A stretch of 64,000 nucleotides of DNA from Rhodococcus pyridinivorans (lineage in GTDB: Bacteria > Actinomycetota > Actinomycetes > Mycobacteriales > Mycobacteriaceae). Shown here piece after piece: positions 63,695 through 64,000 of the stretch. The notes under the pieces were generated by a model. The model saw only the letters and a list, made by a program, of their open reading frames with translations, was not told the origin of the DNA and made no database searches. A program made the translations under genes and the position numbers. Where the stretch lies: contig NZ_FNRX01000002.1 of NCBI RefSeq assembly GCF_900105195.1, positions 186,001 to 250,000 on the forward strand, read 5' to 3'. Position 1 is the first letter of the stretch. Each line of letters begins with the position of its first letter.

Positions 63695-64000
63695 GGCGCC
63701 ACCGCCTCAACGCGCTCCTCGTCGTCCGCTCGTTCTCCGGCCGATTCCGGAGCGTCGTCCTGTTCTTCGCGGGCCTGTTCCTGCTCGCGCACGGCGGCGG
63801 GGACGATGGGCGCGATCGGCGACGAGGCCGGACCTGCCGCGTGGGTGAAGCGGCGACGGCGCAGCGGCCGTCCCCACAGGTCGGCGTCGTCGAACAGGCG
63901 CAGGACGTGCAGGGTCGACAGCGCGACGACCGTCCCGAGCGCCGCGAGGACGGCGGTGAGCAGGACGCCGTCGGCGCGGGCCTGCAGGGTGTCGCGCTGA
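63691..64000 (-). CDS. C-terminal part of a membrane protein (Rv3843c-like), cut by the window edge
   Basis: About 102 codons are visible up to the TGA at 63691-63693. It contains one hydrophobic helix (GVLLTAVLAALGTVVALSTL) followed by a cytoplasmic-type tail that is first basic (LRRRRF), then Pro/Ala-rich, then strongly acidic with Glu/Gln/Asp runs. The 5' part is beyond the right edge. The frame is supported by the GTGA overlap with glpQ1. No function can be assigned. Confidence 0.7.
   Translation of the reverse strand, partial: QRDTLQARADGVLLTAVLAALGTVVALSTLHVLRLFDDADLWGRPLRRRRFTHAAGPASSPIAPIVPAAVREQEQAREEQDDAPESAGERADDEERVEAVAP

Overview
The window is a high-GC actinobacterial chromosome segment and most likely comes from a Rhodococcus or a close relative in the Mycobacteriales. 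The left end carries the arabinogalactan genes (aftB, ubiA, a PAP2 phosphatase, glfT2, glf), which are specific to mycolic-acid bacteria. Gene order at both ends matches, from memory, Mycobacterium tuberculosis Rv3805c-Rv3818 on the left and Rv3834c-Rv3843c on the right. GTG starts and 4-bp ATGA/GTGA overlaps are frequent. No insertion sequence, prophage, CRISPR array, rRNA or tRNA was seen.

Layout. 1-4.7 kb: minus-strand arabinogalactan operon. 4.8-5.5 kb: MerR/TipA-type regulator. 5.7-9.7 kb: two divergent secreted proteins with LGFP-type modules (SpoIID/LytB protein and PGRP amidase). 9.7-15.8 kb: HAD hydrolase, PlsC acyltransferase, lipoprotein, metallo-beta-lactamase/Rieske protein, MFS exporter, thioesterase. 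15.8-40.4 kb: a surface-polysaccharide locus placed between the two conserved blocks, about where M. tuberculosis carries its sulfolipid genes (recalled). 40.5-44.8 kb: serS, ankyrin protein, septum-formation protein, small zincin, 53-aa membrane protein, ABM protein, Nudix. 44.8-54.1 kb: acyl-CoA catabolism genes with three TetR regulators and a decayed quinone oxidoreductase. 54.2-64 kb: phosphoglycerate mutase family, pheA, an iron-box gene (DUF2470), MHS transporter, CPBP protease, LCP ligase, BfrB ferritin, DUF5926 protein, glpQ1 and a truncated membrane protein.

The polysaccharide locus is the most distinctive part. WecB and WecC should make UDP-ManNAc and UDP-ManNAcA, and a WecG/TagA/CpsF enzyme should add ManNAc(A) to a lipid-linked sugar. 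A GT4, a double GT4 fusion and a GT2 should extend the repeat unit. Class III aminotransferase, tandem GNAT, pyruvyltransferase, RmlC-like epimerase, PIG-L deacetylase and CapK-like ligase should decorate it. A flippase, a Wzy-type polymerase and a chain-length protein with a degenerate kinase domain should export and polymerise it. A heparinase II/III protein, a GH-like lipoprotein and an alpha/alpha-toroid protein may cut or edit the polymer. No initiating phosphoglycosyltransferase is present in the window.

Other notable observations: short in-frame tandem repeats (24 or 27 bp), each containing a small inverted repeat, at four gene starts or linkers, one of which duplicates a ribosome-binding site and start codon; an SDR gene with no standard start codon; recurring palindromes near TetR genes; and iron-box-like sites upstream of the DUF2470 and bfrB genes. 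All assignments are by reading the sequence; no database search was run.
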